This document shows, one piece after another, positions 40,908-50,061 of a stretch of DNA of 64,000 nt. Below the pieces are notes generated by a model. It saw nothing but the letters and a program-made list of their open reading frames with translations, did not search any database and was not told the origin of the DNA. Position 1 is the first letter of the stretch; each line of letters begins with the position of its first letter. The stretch lies in contig BIFP01000008.1 in NCBI GenBank assembly GCA_005402585.1, positions 496,001 to 560,000 of the forward strand, written 5' to 3'. Position numbers and translations under genes: made by a program. The DNA is from Micromonosporaceae bacterium KJ-029 (GTDB lineage Bacteria; Actinomycetota; Actinomycetes; Mycobacteriales; Micromonosporaceae).

Positions 40908-42052
40908 CCGGCACCATCCATCTCTCCCCGCCGGACGTCGGACCGCTGGAGGAGTCGTACCTGATCGCCGCGCTGCGCTCCGGGTGGGTCGCGCCGGTCG
41001 GGCCGGATCTCGACGCCTTCGAGCGCGAGGTCGCCGGGCGGGTCGGCGCCCGGGGTGCGGTGGCGGTCATCTCGGGCACCGCCGCGCTGCACCTGGCCCT
41101 GCTGGGGCTGGGCGTCGGCCCGGGAGACGTGGTGCTGGTACCGACCCTGACCTTCGTCGCCACCGCCAACGCGGTCCGCTACACCGGCGCCCGACCGATC
41201 TTCGTGGACTGCGAACCGCACACAGGCAACATCGACGTCGCCCTCGTCGCCGAGTTGCTGCACCGGCTGAGGTCACGCGGCGAGCGGGTGGGGGCGGTGA
41301 TTCCGGTCGACATGTTCGGCAGCTGCGCGGACTACACCGCGTTGCTGCCGGTCTGCGCCGCGGCCGACGCCCCGGTGCTGGAGGACGCCGCGGAGGCGCT
41401 CGGTGCCACCCACGTCGGCCGTCCTGCGGGTTCCTTCGGGCTGGTCGGCGCCCTCTCCTTCAACGGAAACAAGATCATGACCACGTCGGGTGGCGGGATG
41501 CTCGTCGGCGACGACCTAACGCTGCTCGACCGGGCGCGGCACCTGTCCACGCAGGCACGCGAGCCGGTGACCCATTACGAGCACCGGGAGACCGGCTACA
41601 ACTACCGGCTCAGCAACCTGCTCGCCGCGCTGGGCCGGGCCCAACTGGTCCGGCTGGACGCGATGATCGACCGCCGTCGGCGACTGCGCGACCGGTACGC
41701 GAAGCTCTTCGCTTCGGCGCCCGGAGTCGACCTGATCGGGGCCGAGGACACTGGCTCGAACTGCTGGCTCACCAGCATCCGGGTGGACCGGGAACGGTCG
41801 GGCTGGGCAGCGGCAGAACTCGCCGCCCACCTGGCGGCCCGGGACATCGAGACCCGGCCGGTGTGGAAGCCGATGCACCTGCAACCGGCCTACGCCGACG
41901 CCGAGAGCCTGCTCACCGGGGCCGCCGAGCGGCTCTTCGCGGAGGGGCTGACCCTGCCCAGCGGCAGCGCCCTCAACGAGCGGCAGGTCACCGTCGTGCT
42001 CTCCGCGATCGACGAGTTCCTGGCGGCGCGTACCGGGATTTCGGCGGAGTGA
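40904..42052 (+). CDS. PglE-like UDP-4-keto-sugar aminotransferase (DegT/DnrJ/EryC1/StrS)
   Basis: A 382-residue PLP enzyme predicted to put an amino group at C4 of a UDP-4-keto-6-deoxy-GlcNAc. Features are SGWVAPVGPDLDAFEREVA near the start, AVISGTAALHLALLGLGVG for PLP phosphate binding, EDAAEALGATHVGRPAGSFG, the lysine in SFNGNKIMTTSGGGML at about 188, and the substrate region ETGYNYRLSNLLAALGRAQL. The ATG overlaps the stop of the PglC-like gene by four bases (ATGA), and the next gene overlaps this one by four. Substrate assignment rests on the neighbours. Confidence 0.88.
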   Translation: MTGTIHLSPPDVGPLEESYLIAALRSGWVAPVGPDLDAFEREVAGRVGARGAVAVISGTAALHLALLGLGVGPGDVVLVPTLTFVATANAVRYTGARPIFVDCEPHTGNIDVALVAELLHRLRSRGERVGAVIPVDMFGSCADYTALLPVCAAADAPVLEDAAEALGATHVGRPAGSFGLVGALSFNGNKIMTTSGGGMLVGDDLTLLDRARHLSTQAREPVTHYEHRETGYNYRLSNLLAALGRAQLVRLDAMIDRRRRLRDRYAKLFASAPGVDLIGAEDTGSNCWLTSIRVDRERSGWAAAELAAHLAARDIETRPVWKPMHLQPAYADAESLLTGAAERLFAEGLTLPSGSALNERQVTVVLSAIDEFLAARTGISAE

Positions 42053-42693
42053 CCACACCACTGGTGGTCGTCGGTTGCGGCGGACACGGTCGGGAGATCC
42101 TGACCATCGCCCGCGCCATGGACGCGGGAGCCGATCCGCCCCGCTGGCGGCTGCTCGGGTTCGTCGACGACCGGCCCAGCGAGGAGAACCTGAAGCGGGT
42201 GCACCGGCTGGACGTGCCCTGGCTCGGCGGAATCGAGTGGCTGCGGGACGCGCCCGACGGCACCCATCACGTCATCGGCATCGGCGACCCGCGGATCCGG
42301 CGGGCGGTCGCCCAGCGGGTCGACCGGTACGGCACGCCGGCGGCCAGCGTCGTGCACCCCGACGCGACGCTCGGCGACGACCTGCGGCACGGCCCGGGGT
42401 TCGTGGCCTTCCCGGGAGCCCGGGTCACCACCAACGTCGTGCTCGGCCGGCACGTCCACCTCAACCAGAACTGCACCGTCGGTCACGACTGCGTGCTGGC
42501 CGACCACGTGTCGGTCAATCCGCTCGCCGCGGTCTCCGGGGACTGCCGGCTCGACGACGGGGTGCTCGTCGGCACCACGGCCGCCGTGCTGCAGGGGCTG
42601 CGGGTGGGCCGGGACAGCACCGTCGGCGCGGGTGCCTGCGTGGTGCGGGACGTGCCGGCGGGCGTCGTGGTCAAGGGCGTACCGGCCCGCTGA
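42049..42693 (+). CDS. PglD-like sugar O/N-acetyltransferase
   Basis: A 214-residue acyltransferase of the NeuD/PglD family. The N-terminal part is a Rossmann-like domain (LVVVGCGGHGREILTIARAM) that binds the UDP-sugar. The C-terminal part is a left-handed beta-helix of hexapeptide repeats (NQNCTVGHDCVLADHVSVN, then DGVLVGTTAAVLQGLRVG), ending in GVVVKGVPAR. H of VGHDC is the expected catalytic base region. It would acetylate the amino group made by the PglE-like enzyme, giving UDP-diacetylbacillosamine or an isomer. Its GTG overlaps the previous stop by four bases. A 153-base gap follows. Confidence 0.87.
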   Translation: MTTPLVVVGCGGHGREILTIARAMDAGADPPRWRLLGFVDDRPSEENLKRVHRLDVPWLGGIEWLRDAPDGTHHVIGIGDPRIRRAVAQRVDRYGTPAASVVHPDATLGDDLRHGPGFVAFPGARVTTNVVLGRHVHLNQNCTVGHDCVLADHVSVNPLAAVSGDCRLDDGVLVGTTAAVLQGLRVGRDSTVGAGACVVRDVPAGVVVKGVPAR

Positions 42694-42711
42694 ACACACC
42701 GCCCAAAACCG

Positions 42712-42728
42712 ACAAAATGCGATTTTGT
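42712..42728. promoter_or_regulatory. AT-rich hairpin between the PglD-like and PglF-like genes
   Basis: ACAAAAT and ATTTTGT flank a three-base GCG. The surroundings carry ACCGCCCAAAACCGAC and GTCGAAAACCGCCC, a near-repeat. A stem of seven weak pairs is poor as a terminator, so an operator is more likely. It may split expression of the dehydratase from the upstream genes. Confidence 0.4.
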
Positions 42729-42846
42729 GCACCTGAAGTCGAAAACCGCCCATAGGCGCCCAGTCGGGATGTAACAAGGACAAGAGCGTACCTGCCCCTT
42801 CGGCCCGCCACGGGCGGAAGTGATCGACAGAAACAGGGAGCCGCAC

Positions 42847-44709
42847 ATGCCGCGGGATACACAGAGCACCCGACGCACGGACCCGACCGCACGCCGGAAC
42901 AGGGCCCGGTACCGCGCCCTCGCGTTCCTCGCCACCGACGCCACGGCCTGGGTCGGCGGGTTCGTCGCGGCCGCCTGGACCCGCTACGAGTTCGCCCTCA
43001 CCACCACCCAACTGACCCGCGCGGCCGGCTGCGGGCTGCTCGCCGCCGGGCTCCACGTGGCTGTGGTGGGGGCGCGCCGGATCCGCTCGGGTCGGCACCC
43101 GCTCGGCAGCCTGCAGGAGGTCCAGGGGCTGGCCGGAACCGCGCTCACCACCGCGGCGGTGATGCTGCTCGGCGTACTTCCGGTCGCCGAACGGCCGGTG
43201 CCGGCGAGCACCCCGCTGGTCGGCGGCGCGCTCGCCCTGCTGTTCATGCTCGCCGTACGCTTCGCCTACCGGCACCAGCGTGACCTGGCCCTGCGCCCGG
43301 ACGTCCGCTCGTCGACACCGGTGCTGCTGTTCGGGATGGGCGACGCCGGCCAGGGGTTGCTACGCGCCCTGCTCACCGACCCACGCAGCCGGTACCTGCC
43401 GGTGGGCGCCCTCGACGACGACCCGGACAAGCGTGACCTCTCCGTCGGCGGGGTGCGGGTGCTCGGCGGCCGGAACGACGTCGCCACGGCGGTACGCCGC
43501 ACCGGCGCGACCACCGTGATCTTCTCGGTGGCCAACGCCGACGCCGCCCTCATCCGCCAGATCCGGGAGGCCACGCTCAACACCGGCGCGGCGTTCAAGG
43601 TGCTGCCACCGGTCCGGGACCTGGTCGACCACCGGATCACGGTGACCGACGTACGCGACGTCCAGATCAGCGATCTGCTCGGCCGCCGGCAGGTGGTCGC
43701 CGACATGGCGGTACGGACGAACGGCCTGACCGGCCGACGCATCCTGGTCACCGGCGCCGGCGGCTCGATCGGCTCCGAGCTGTGCCGCCAGGTGATGAAG
43801 GCGAACCCGGGCGAGCTGATGATGCTCGACCGCGACGAATCGGCGCTGCACGCGCTCCAGATGTCGCTCAACGGCCGGGCACTGCTCGACGGCCCCGAGC
43901 TGATCCTCGCCGACCTGCGCGACGACGAGGGCATCCGGCGGATCATCCGGGAACGCCGCCCCGAGATCATCTTCCACGCCGCCGCGCTCAAGCACCTCAC
44001 GCTGCTCGAACGGCATCCCGGCGAGGCGGTGAAGACCAACGTCTGGGGCACCCTGTCGGTGCTGGACGCCTGCCGGGACGTGGCGAAGTTCGTGAACATC
44101 TCCACCGACAAGGCCGCCGACCCGATCAGCGTCCTCGGCTACTCCAAGCGGATCACCGAGCGGCTGACCGCGCATGCCGCCTCATGCTTCCCGGGCACCT
44201 TCCTCAGCGTCCGCTTCGGCAACGTGCTGAGCAGCCGCGGCTCGGTGGTCACCGCGTTCCAGCGGCAGATCGAGACGGGCAACCCGCTCACCGTCACCCA
44301 CCCCGAGGTGACCCGCTACCTGATGACCGTGCAGGAGGCGGTGCACCTGGTCCTCCAGGCCGCCGAGATCGGTCGCGACGGCGAGGCGCTGGTGCTGGAC
44401 ATGGGCGAGCCGGTACGAATCGCGGACCTGGCCCGCCAAATGGCCGAGCAGGCCGCCAGCGACGTGCCTATCGTCTTCACCGGACTGCGTCCCGGCGAGA
44501 AGCTGCACGAGGACCTGCTCGGCACCGGCGAGACCGACACCCGCCCGCTGCACCCGCTGGTCTCACACGTCGCGGTGCCGCCGCTGGATCCGCTGGAGGT
44601 CAGCGGCCTCGACCCGTTCGACACCCCGGAGAAGGTCGTCGCCGAGCTGGCCCGGCTCTGCGCCCAGCCGGTCAATCCGACCGTCGACAGCCTTCCACTA
44701 CCGCGCTGA
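42847..44709 (+). CDS. PglF/WbpM-like membrane nucleotide-sugar 4,6-dehydratase
   Basis: A 620-residue membrane-anchored SDR enzyme. Several spans lie in the first 140 residues (ALAFLATDATAWVGGFVAAA, then TALTTAAVMLLGVLPV). A CoA-binding-like Rossmann domain begins at VLLFGMGDAGQGLLRALL, and the catalytic SDR domain begins at ILVTGAGGSIGSELCRQV near residue 300. The active-site region reads STDKAADPISVLGYSKR: the SDR tyrosine position is leucine, as WbpM/PglF enzymes have methionine there, which fits the long 4,6-dehydratase group and not FlaA1. It would make UDP-4-keto-6-deoxy-GlcNAc, the substrate of the PglE-like enzyme. AGGGAG lies six bases before the ATG. Confidence 0.88.
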   Translation: MPRDTQSTRRTDPTARRNRARYRALAFLATDATAWVGGFVAAAWTRYEFALTTTQLTRAAGCGLLAAGLHVAVVGARRIRSGRHPLGSLQEVQGLAGTALTTAAVMLLGVLPVAERPVPASTPLVGGALALLFMLAVRFAYRHQRDLALRPDVRSSTPVLLFGMGDAGQGLLRALLTDPRSRYLPVGALDDDPDKRDLSVGGVRVLGGRNDVATAVRRTGATTVIFSVANADAALIRQIREATLNTGAAFKVLPPVRDLVDHRITVTDVRDVQISDLLGRRQVVADMAVRTNGLTGRRILVTGAGGSIGSELCRQVMKANPGELMMLDRDESALHALQMSLNGRALLDGPELILADLRDDEGIRRIIRERRPEIIFHAAALKHLTLLERHPGEAVKTNVWGTLSVLDACRDVAKFVNISTDKAADPISVLGYSKRITERLTAHAASCFPGTFLSVRFGNVLSSRGSVVTAFQRQIETGNPLTVTHPEVTRYLMTVQEAVHLVLQAAEIGRDGEALVLDMGEPVRIADLARQMAEQAASDVPIVFTGLRPGEKLHEDLLGTGETDTRPLHPLVSHVAVPPLDPLEVSGLDPFDTPEKVVAELARLCAQPVNPTVDSLPLPR

Positions 44710-44724
44710 GCCGGCTCGAGGCCG

Positions 44725-44757
44725 CCGGTCGTGCCCGCTCGAACCGAGCACGACCGG
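44725..44757 (+). terminator. Hairpin terminator after the PglF-like gene
   Basis: CCGGTCGTGC at 44725-44734 pairs with GCACGACCGG at 44748-44757; the loop holds a further GCTCG/CGAGC option. The rest of the 252-base gap to 44962 shows no gene or clear promoter. Confidence 0.7.
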
Positions 44758-44961
44758 TGTGGCGCCCTCCTCGTTTACCGCCAGGGACACACGCCTGAAA
44801 CAGGGCGAAGGCCACCCGCACGAATGACAACCGGCTGTCGCGACGCCCTGCTGCCGAAGCCGGACCCCCGAGAAGAAATGGGGTGCCGATGCACCTGCCG
44901 CGACACACGGGCGTCGTCGTCGCGACCGCCCCCGTCGGACACCTCTGCCAGGGATGAACCG

Positions 44962-46296
44962 GTGAAGATGCTCCTGCCACAGACACTGGCGCGGCAACTG
45001 AGGGTCGACCGCAGTGGCAACCCGGCTCGGCGGCGGTCGTCGATCGCGACCGCTGGTCACCTCGTGGGCGCCCAGATACTCGTCGGCGTCGCCAGCCTCG
45101 CCATCAACGCGATGGCGGCCCGCACCATGGGCCCGGCAGGCCGTGGCAACCTCGCCCTGCTGCTCCAGATCACCTACGTGGCGAACATGCTGGCGATGGC
45201 CGGCACCGACCGCTCCTACCCGGCGACCGTCGCGCGGGATCGTGGCCCCCGACAGGCGGTGGCCGACATGCTCCGCCTGGTCACACCAACCGCGGTGGTG
45301 GTGGTCCTCGCCACCGTCCCGGTCGTCGTCGCGCTCGCCGACGACGGGGCACTCGTCGCAGTAGCCGGATTCGTTGCCACGGCGGCGGCTCTGGTGGCCG
45401 TGGCCATGCTGCGGACCGGGGCGGCCGCCTCGGCGGTGGTGTGGCCCTATCTGACCGCCATCGTCGTGGGACAACTCGTCCTCGTCGGCACGGCGGTGGC
45501 GCTCACCGCAGCCGGCACCACCTCACCGCACACATGGCTGGCGTTCTACGGTGTCGCCCTCGCCACCGGGCCGGTGGTCGCCGGGGTGTTGCTACGCCGA
45601 ACCGACCGGTCCCCAGCCGAGGTCTCCCACCGCGTCGGAGTCGCCCGCCGGCTCGGTCTCCGGCTGGTGCCGGCCGCGGTGGCCAGCATGGTGATGCTCC
45701 GCGCGGACCGGCTGATGCTGCCGTGGCTCGGATCGTACGAACAACTCGGGCTGTACATCGTGGTAGCGACCGTCGCCGAGTTCGCCATCTGGCCGGTGCA
45801 GAGCTATGTGGACGCCCGTGCGCCCCGCTGGCACCAGCAGCACCTGGCCGGCGAACTCCGCCGCCTCCGGCCACTGCTCGGCGCGGCGGCGTACGGCACG
45901 GTCGCCGCGATCGCGCTGGTGCTGGTGGGCCACCTGCTGGTGGCTCCGGTCTTCGGCGAGGCGTATCGCGATTCCACCGTCCTGCTCGTACCGCTGGCCA
46001 TCGGGACCGCCTGCTACAGCGTCAGCCGCATCGCGATCGGGCTGACGGTCGCCACCGGGCGTGCCCGCGGGGCCCTGGCCGCGGACATCCCCGCCATGGC
46101 GACCGCCCTACTCGCCTACCTCCTGCTGATTCCACAACACGGCGCGCTCGGCGCCGCGGTCGGTTCGGCCATCGCGTACGGCGTCGGCGCCGTGCTCGCG
46201 GTGGTGTTCTGCCGTACCCCGGCGGCCCCGCGAGCAGTGTCCGATCGGCAGGCATCGACCACACCGTCCTACTCTTCCGTCAGAGGCCACCAGTGA
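44962..46296 (+). CDS. Wzx-type polysaccharide flippase
   Basis: A 444-residue polytopic membrane protein of the MOP/polysaccharide transporter class, with about 12 hydrophobic spans, for example HLVGAQILVGVASLAINAMA, AVVVVLATVPVVVALA and GALGAAVGSAIAYGVGAVLAV. The AARTMGPAGRGNLALLLQ loop and MVMLRADRLMLPWLGSYEQLGLY are typical of flippases that turn lipid-linked oligosaccharides to the outer face. The GTG at 44962 follows AGGGA by nine bases; the ATG at 44968 is an alternative. The next gene overlaps by four bases, so a second operon begins here. Early hydrophilic residues could be regulatory or reflect a too-early start. Confidence 0.83.
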   Translation: MKMLLPQTLARQLRVDRSGNPARRRSSIATAGHLVGAQILVGVASLAINAMAARTMGPAGRGNLALLLQITYVANMLAMAGTDRSYPATVARDRGPRQAVADMLRLVTPTAVVVVLATVPVVVALADDGALVAVAGFVATAAALVAVAMLRTGAAASAVVWPYLTAIVVGQLVLVGTAVALTAAGTTSPHTWLAFYGVALATGPVVAGVLLRRTDRSPAEVSHRVGVARRLGLRLVPAAVASMVMLRADRLMLPWLGSYEQLGLYIVVATVAEFAIWPVQSYVDARAPRWHQQHLAGELRRLRPLLGAAAYGTVAAIALVLVGHLLVAPVFGEAYRDSTVLLVPLAIGTACYSVSRIAIGLTVATGRARGALAADIPAMATALLAYLLLIPQHGALGAAVGSAIAYGVGAVLAVVFCRTPAAPRAVSDRQASTTPSYSSVRGHQ

Positions 46297-47810
46297 CCAT
46301 CACGATCCACGACCCGCACAAGGCCGGCCCTGGCCGGCATCGGTCCCCCGAGCTGGCAGAGCCGGAACACCCGTCGAGAGCACACCACGCGCTGGTCGAG
46401 GCGTTGGGCTGGGCCATTCTCGCCACCATCGCGTTCACGCTGGTCGGCTTCGTCGGCACCGACGAACAGCGCTGGTCGTCGGGGTTGCTCGGAGGGCTCT
46501 GCTGGTTGCTCGGCACCCGGGTCTTCCTCGGCCATGGTGGCCCGCTGCTCACCCCGCAGAGCATCTTTGGCTTCGCCTTCGCCATCTTCTTCGGAATCGG
46601 CGGCGTCTACCACGCCGTACTGGCGCCGAGCGAGGCCCAGCCGTGGCTGCGGCTGAGCCTGCTCCTCGCGCTGCTCGCCCAGGTCGGCATCCACTTCGGG
46701 TTCTGGTACCGGCGCCGTCCCACGTCTGGCGGACAGTTGCCCACCGGACTGCTGTCCGGGACCTCCGGCACCGTCCTCGCAGTCCTGGGCGCAGCCGCCT
46801 TCCTCGGGGCGGTGCTGTGGCGGTTCAGGTCCGCCGGCGACCCGTCGTTCACCAGCCTGGCGCTCGGTACCGCCTTCTCTGGCGTCACCCTGACGACGGC
46901 GGCCCTCGTCCTGCACGAGCGGGCCCGACTCCTCTCGCTGCGAAGCGTGGTGGTGCTCGCCATGCTCGCCATGTTCATCCGATACGTCCATGGGGGAACC
47001 GGACGGCTGCTGATCGTGGCGCTCGGCTTCGCCATCGCCATCATCTACGCGCTGCGTTTCCGCACCATGCTGATCAAGGTGGCGGTGATCGTCGCCACCG
47101 CACCGGTGCTCTGGTGGATGGCCCGTGACCGGCTGACCCTGATCAATGACCTGTCCTTCGGTGACTCGTACGGCCGTACCGGACTCGAGTCGGCCGTCCG
47201 ACCGCCGCTGGGGTTCGCCGAGCTCCTGCACGCGTACCGGGCCGGCTCGTTCGCACCGTCCGGCGGAAGTACCTTCCTCAGCCTCCCGGCCATGTTCGTG
47301 CCCGACCAGTTCTGGGACGACCGTCCCATCGCCCTCGGCTACGAACTCGCCCGGATCACCGCCCCGACCAAGTACGGCACGGGGTACTCCGACGCCAGCT
47401 CGGTGTACGGCGAGTGGTTGTTCAGTTTCGGCTACCTCGGCCTGCTGCTGATGGTTCCGGTGATCGGGCTGGCCCTGCCTCTGCTCGATCGGATACTGGC
47501 CCGCAGCTTGCGGGCACGCTCCGACGAGGCCCGGCTGCTGGCGGTATCCGCCGCCATAATCCTCTGCGCCGGAGTGCCCGACCTGGTCTGGTCCGGCCTG
47601 CACACCTACGGCGTGCGCTCGTTACTGCGGCTACCGCTCCTGCTGATCCCGCTGCTGCTCATCGCGCTGCTGCGTCCTACATACCCGGCAGCGCCACCCC
47701 GGCACGCCACGGCGGGACTCCCGTTCCGCCATCCGCCCACCGGCGGTCCGCTGCCAAGGAACACGAGGTCGACCTGGGCGACCAGCCCGCGACGGAGGGT
47801 AAGAACATGA
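46293..47810 (+). CDS. Wzy-like O-antigen/exopolysaccharide polymerase
   Basis: A 505-residue integral membrane protein with about 10 spans, among them WAILATIAFTLVGFVG, VVVLAMLAMFIRYV, LLIVALGFAIAIIYAL and YLGLLLMVPVIGLALPLL. A large extracytoplasmic loop lies around residues 290-370 (GGSTFLSLPAMFVPDQFWDD). This layout and the company of a flippase point to a Wzy-type polymerase, a family with little sequence conservation. The hydrophilic C-terminal 45 residues are Pro/Arg-rich. It overlaps both the flippase gene and the acyltransferase gene by four bases. The functional call rests on topology and context. Confidence 0.7.
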   Translation: MTITIHDPHKAGPGRHRSPELAEPEHPSRAHHALVEALGWAILATIAFTLVGFVGTDEQRWSSGLLGGLCWLLGTRVFLGHGGPLLTPQSIFGFAFAIFFGIGGVYHAVLAPSEAQPWLRLSLLLALLAQVGIHFGFWYRRRPTSGGQLPTGLLSGTSGTVLAVLGAAAFLGAVLWRFRSAGDPSFTSLALGTAFSGVTLTTAALVLHERARLLSLRSVVVLAMLAMFIRYVHGGTGRLLIVALGFAIAIIYALRFRTMLIKVAVIVATAPVLWWMARDRLTLINDLSFGDSYGRTGLESAVRPPLGFAELLHAYRAGSFAPSGGSTFLSLPAMFVPDQFWDDRPIALGYELARITAPTKYGTGYSDASSVYGEWLFSFGYLGLLLMVPVIGLALPLLDRILARSLRARSDEARLLAVSAAIILCAGVPDLVWSGLHTYGVRSLLRLPLLLIPLLLIALLRPTYPAAPPRHATAGLPFRHPPTGGPLPRNTRSTWATSPRRRVRT

Positions 47811-50011
47811 CCCAATCGATGCGACTGTCCCCCGACCTGTGGAACGCCCCAAGGGCTCGGGTCGCGTCGCCGCGTTCCGCGCCGCCCCGATCCGGTGGCG
47901 GCACGACAGCCGACGGCCACCGCGGCTTCCGCGGGGACATCGAAGGACTTCGCGCGGTGGCGGTCCTCGGCGTGCTGCTCTGGCACGGCGGCGTGAGCGC
48001 TCTGCCCGGCGGATTCGTCGGCGTCGACGTCTTCTTCGTCATCTCAGGTTTCCTCATCACCCGTCTGATCGTCACCGAGATCGAGCGAACCGGGCGGCTG
48101 TCACTGCTCGACTTCTACGGCCGGCGGGCCAAGCGCCTGCTGCCCGGCGCCGCCGTGGTGCTCGCCTGCACCCTGCTGCTGAGCTGGTTGTTCCTGCCCC
48201 GGATCCGGTGGTCGGAGACCGGGTGGGACGTGCTCAGTGCCGGCCTGTACGCGGTGAACTGGCGGTTGGCCGAACGCTCGGTGGACTATCTCGCGGCTGA
48301 CCAGGCCCCCAGCGTCGTACAGCATTTCTGGTCCCTCGCCGTCGAGGAGCAGTTCTACCTCGTGTGGCCACCGCTGCTGCTGCTCGCGGCCCTGCTCGTC
48401 CGGCGATCCGGTCGCCGCGGGCGCAGCGTGCGCGGCCCGTTGCTGGCCTGCGTCACGCTGGTGGCCGTACCGTCCCTGGCCTGGTCGATCCACTTCAGCA
48501 CGGCGGACCCAGGTCGGGCCTACTTCCACAGCACCACCCGGGCCTGGGAGTTGGCCGTCGGCGCCGGGTTGGCGATCGGCGCCGCGGGGCTGGTCCGCAT
48601 ACCGCGCGTAGTCGCGGTGGCGCTCGGCTGGGCCGGTGTAGCCGCGGTCATCGCCGCGTTCGTCATGCTCCATCCGGGTCTGCCGTTCCCTGGCCACGTG
48701 GCGCTGCTGCCCACGCTCGGCGCCGCCGCGATCATCGCGGCCGGCCCAGCGGCCGGCCGGTTCGGGCCGGTGCTGGCGCTCGGCACACCGCCGATGCGGA
48801 TGATCGGCGCACTGTCCTACTCGCTCTACCTCTGGCACTGGCCCCTGCTGGTCGTGGCCGAGGCGGCGCTGGGCGAGTTGCTGATGGCCCAATCGCTGGC
48901 GGTGGTCGCGTTCTCGGTGGTGCCGGCATACCTCACCTACCGGTTCGTGGAGAATCCGTTCCGCTTCAGCGAGTCCATCCGGCACTCGTCAGGGCGCGCG
49001 ATCCAACTGGGCCTTGCCTGCACCGCCATTCCGGTCGTGGCCGGACTGCTCTTCCAGTTCACCGTCTGGCCACCACGCCCGAGCGCGCCGCCCGCCACCG
49101 TCATCGCCGACATCGGGTTGAACCGCTCGCAGGACCCATCCGCCCCGAAGCTCGGGGCGGCCGTTCTCGCCGCCCGAGCACGGGGAGACGAGACCGGCGC
49201 ACCGATCAACCGCCCCGGCCCCTTCGTACCCGACCCGTTGGCGGCCCGAGGGGATCTACCGGACCTCTACCGGGACGGCTGCCAGGCCGGGGATACCGAC
49301 ATCGAACCGCGCTCGTGCACCTACGGCAACCCTTCGGCGTCGTTCACCGTCGCCCTCGTCGGTGACTCGCACGCCGCGCAGTGGGCCCCACCGCTGCAGG
49401 CGATCGCCGTCGCGAAGGGCTGGCGGTTGACCACCTACACCAAGTCCGCCTGCCCCTTCCTCAGCGCCGAGGTGCAGCACGGGGATCGCCCGTACAGCAG
49501 CTGCACAGCCTGGAACAAAGCCATGCGGGACCGGCTGACCGGGCCGGATCGCCCGGATGTGGTGGTCACCAGCAGCTCGAACTACCGCGTGGTACGCGAC
49601 GGCCGGACGCTGAACAGCGAGGAGAGCCTCTCCGCACTGGCCGACGGGATGCGCACCAGCTGGCGCGCCCTCGACTCGGCAGGTGTGCGGACCGTGGTGC
49701 TGCGGGACACGCCGCGACCCGACATCGACATCGCCGAGTGCGCCTCACAACACACCGAACGGATGACGAAGTGCGCGGTCGACCGCGACGCGGCGCTGTC
49801 CGGCATCGGTCAGCGGCAGGCGGACGCGCTGTCGGGGTTGGCGAAGGTGCACCTCGTTGACCTCAACGACGCCATCTGCCCAACCGACAAGTGCGCCGCG
49901 GTGATCGGTGGCGTGCTCGTCTACCGCGACACCAACCATCTGACCGCCACGTACGCCGCGACCCTCGCCCCCAGGCTCGCCGACGCGCTCGACCGGCTGT
50001 TGCGCAAGTGA
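47807..50011 (+). CDS. Acyltransferase-3 family protein with extracellular SGNH domain
   Basis: A 734-residue OafA-like protein. After a 40-residue hydrophilic start, the acyltransferase-3 membrane domain opens with DIEGLRAVAVLGVLLWHGG and continues through VGVDVFFVISGFLITRLIV, FWSLAVEEQFYLVWPPLLLL and SYSLYLWHWPLLVV, to about residue 410. The C-terminal 300 residues are an SGNH domain with VALVGDSHAAQW (serine nucleophile) and YRDTNHLTATYA (Asp-His pair). Such fusions O-acetylate or otherwise acylate surface glycans. Two cysteine pairs in the outer domain suggest export. The ATG overlaps the polymerase stop by four bases, with GGAGG upstream. Confidence 0.88.
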   Translation: MTQSMRLSPDLWNAPRARVASPRSAPPRSGGGTTADGHRGFRGDIEGLRAVAVLGVLLWHGGVSALPGGFVGVDVFFVISGFLITRLIVTEIERTGRLSLLDFYGRRAKRLLPGAAVVLACTLLLSWLFLPRIRWSETGWDVLSAGLYAVNWRLAERSVDYLAADQAPSVVQHFWSLAVEEQFYLVWPPLLLLAALLVRRSGRRGRSVRGPLLACVTLVAVPSLAWSIHFSTADPGRAYFHSTTRAWELAVGAGLAIGAAGLVRIPRVVAVALGWAGVAAVIAAFVMLHPGLPFPGHVALLPTLGAAAIIAAGPAAGRFGPVLALGTPPMRMIGALSYSLYLWHWPLLVVAEAALGELLMAQSLAVVAFSVVPAYLTYRFVENPFRFSESIRHSSGRAIQLGLACTAIPVVAGLLFQFTVWPPRPSAPPATVIADIGLNRSQDPSAPKLGAAVLAARARGDETGAPINRPGPFVPDPLAARGDLPDLYRDGCQAGDTDIEPRSCTYGNPSASFTVALVGDSHAAQWAPPLQAIAVAKGWRLTTYTKSACPFLSAEVQHGDRPYSSCTAWNKAMRDRLTGPDRPDVVVTSSSNYRVVRDGRTLNSEESLSALADGMRTSWRALDSAGVRTVVLRDTPRPDIDIAECASQHTERMTKCAVDRDAALSGIGQRQADALSGLAKVHLVDLNDAICPTDKCAAVIGGVLVYRDTNHLTATYAATLAPRLADALDRLLRK

Positions 50012-50061
50012 CCACCGCTCGTCCGGCGGACGCCGCCGGACAGCCGACAAGGAGGACAGGC

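Noticed and set aside
44731..44961. An N-terminal 77-residue extension of the flippase
   Set aside because: The region is Arg/Pro/Cys-rich, begins within the terminator hairpin after the PglF-like gene and lacks a ribosome site.
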